Assembly (NCBI RefSeq): GCF_025628885.1
Contig: NZ_JAOTIF010000001.1
Coordinates: forward strand, 124,001 to 188,000
DNA length: 64,000 bases
Direction of reading: 5' to 3'
Source: Paraflavisolibacter caeni
Lineage (GTDB): Bacteria > Bacteroidota > Bacteroidia > Chitinophagales > Chitinophagaceae
Of the stretch, positions 63,843 through 64,000 are shown one piece after another (within the stretch, counting starts at the first letter, position 1; each line of letters begins with the position of its first letter). Below the pieces are notes generated by a model. It did no database searches. It worked only from the letters and a program-made list of their open reading frames with translations, and was not told where the DNA came from. The position numbers and the translations under genes were made by a program.

Positions 63843-64000
63843 ACTAACCCCCGCTCATGACCTTTTCTTGCACAGAAATTATTGATCCCTTATGTTGATA
63901 GGAGTGTAAAAAATGAGTTGGATATAATAGAAAGTGACCGTAAAAATGAAGACAGCAAAGGGTTTTAGAGGAAGTCAGTGGCTTTTGGCATGATTGTATA

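Noticed and set aside
63843-64000. A short frame near 63947 at the window end
   Set aside because: It stops after 15 codons, and nothing else in this stretch supports a gene.

Overview
The window is chromosomal DNA from a member of the Bacteroidota, most likely family Chitinophagaceae. The signs are a SusC/SusD outer-membrane pair, a type IX secretion sorting domain (T9SS) on a large MBG-repeat protein, HMA-headed AraC regulation of CopA, and several promoter elements of the Bacteroidota form TAnnTTTG. It carries no rRNA, CRISPR array, insertion sequence or prophage. The one sound tRNA is tRNA-Arg(CCT) at 11.25 kb; a tRNA-like element at 15.18 kb looks degenerate.

Layout. 0-2.8 kb: a partial AraC regulator, a dienelactone-hydrolase-like enzyme, an SDR and a SnoaL-like protein, followed by a structured non-coding stretch. 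3.1-8.3 kb: a susC-susD pair on the minus strand, with susC broken by a one-base frameshift in a homopolymer. 8.3-9.8 kb: a gene-poor stretch with an unusual 11-bp periodic repeat. 9.8-11.1 kb: a divergent membrane gene and ECF sigma gene sharing the same promoter motif. 11.8-14.3 kb: a second ECF sigma gene followed by small membrane proteins and an Hsp20. 15-17.7 kb: a tRNA-like element with a tiny basic protein, a DUF1259 protein and an old yellow enzyme. 17.7-24 kb: CopA with its HMA-AraC regulator, an acetyltransferase, and cytochrome bd (cydAB). 24-30 kb: assimilatory sulfite reduction (cysI, 1-Cys peroxiredoxin, cysJ, cobA, a LysR regulator). 30.1-36.1 kb: DUF983, then a quinone/catechol detoxification cluster (hydrolase, ring-cleaving dioxygenase, pirin, extradiol dioxygenase, NADP-binding protein, Crp/Fnr regulator, VOC protein). 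36.1-43.8 kb: an acetyltransferase, a TPR adenylate cyclase, and a 1660-residue secreted subtilisin-like/MBG protein with PYAVAN repeats. 44.4-51.1 kb: housekeeping and small genes (DUF3108, RhlE helicase, secreted nuclease, YihY, asparaginase, OsmC). 51.2-55.0 kb: a PAS histidine kinase with a pseudo-receiver, then three small very hydrophilic proteins. 55.0-63.8 kb: acyl-CoA synthetase, hibernation factor, two glycoside-hydrolase-type genes and two conserved proteins of unknown function.

How the parts fit. Much of the window concerns stress at the envelope and redox stress: two ECF systems, Hsp20, copper export, cytochrome bd, peroxiredoxin, OsmC, quinone detoxification, ribosome hibernation and hydrophilin-like proteins. 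A second theme is polysaccharide use: SusCD, a DUF5060-type hydrolase and a GH63-type glucosidase. No single locus is clearly a new defence or mobile system. The most unusual signals are the 11-bp helically phased array at 9380-9610, the twin ECF promoters at 10223-10336, the tRNA-like element at 15179-15248, the three-way-junction-like RNA region at 2775-2940, the PYAVAN repeat block, and the repeat architecture upstream of the gene at 54399.
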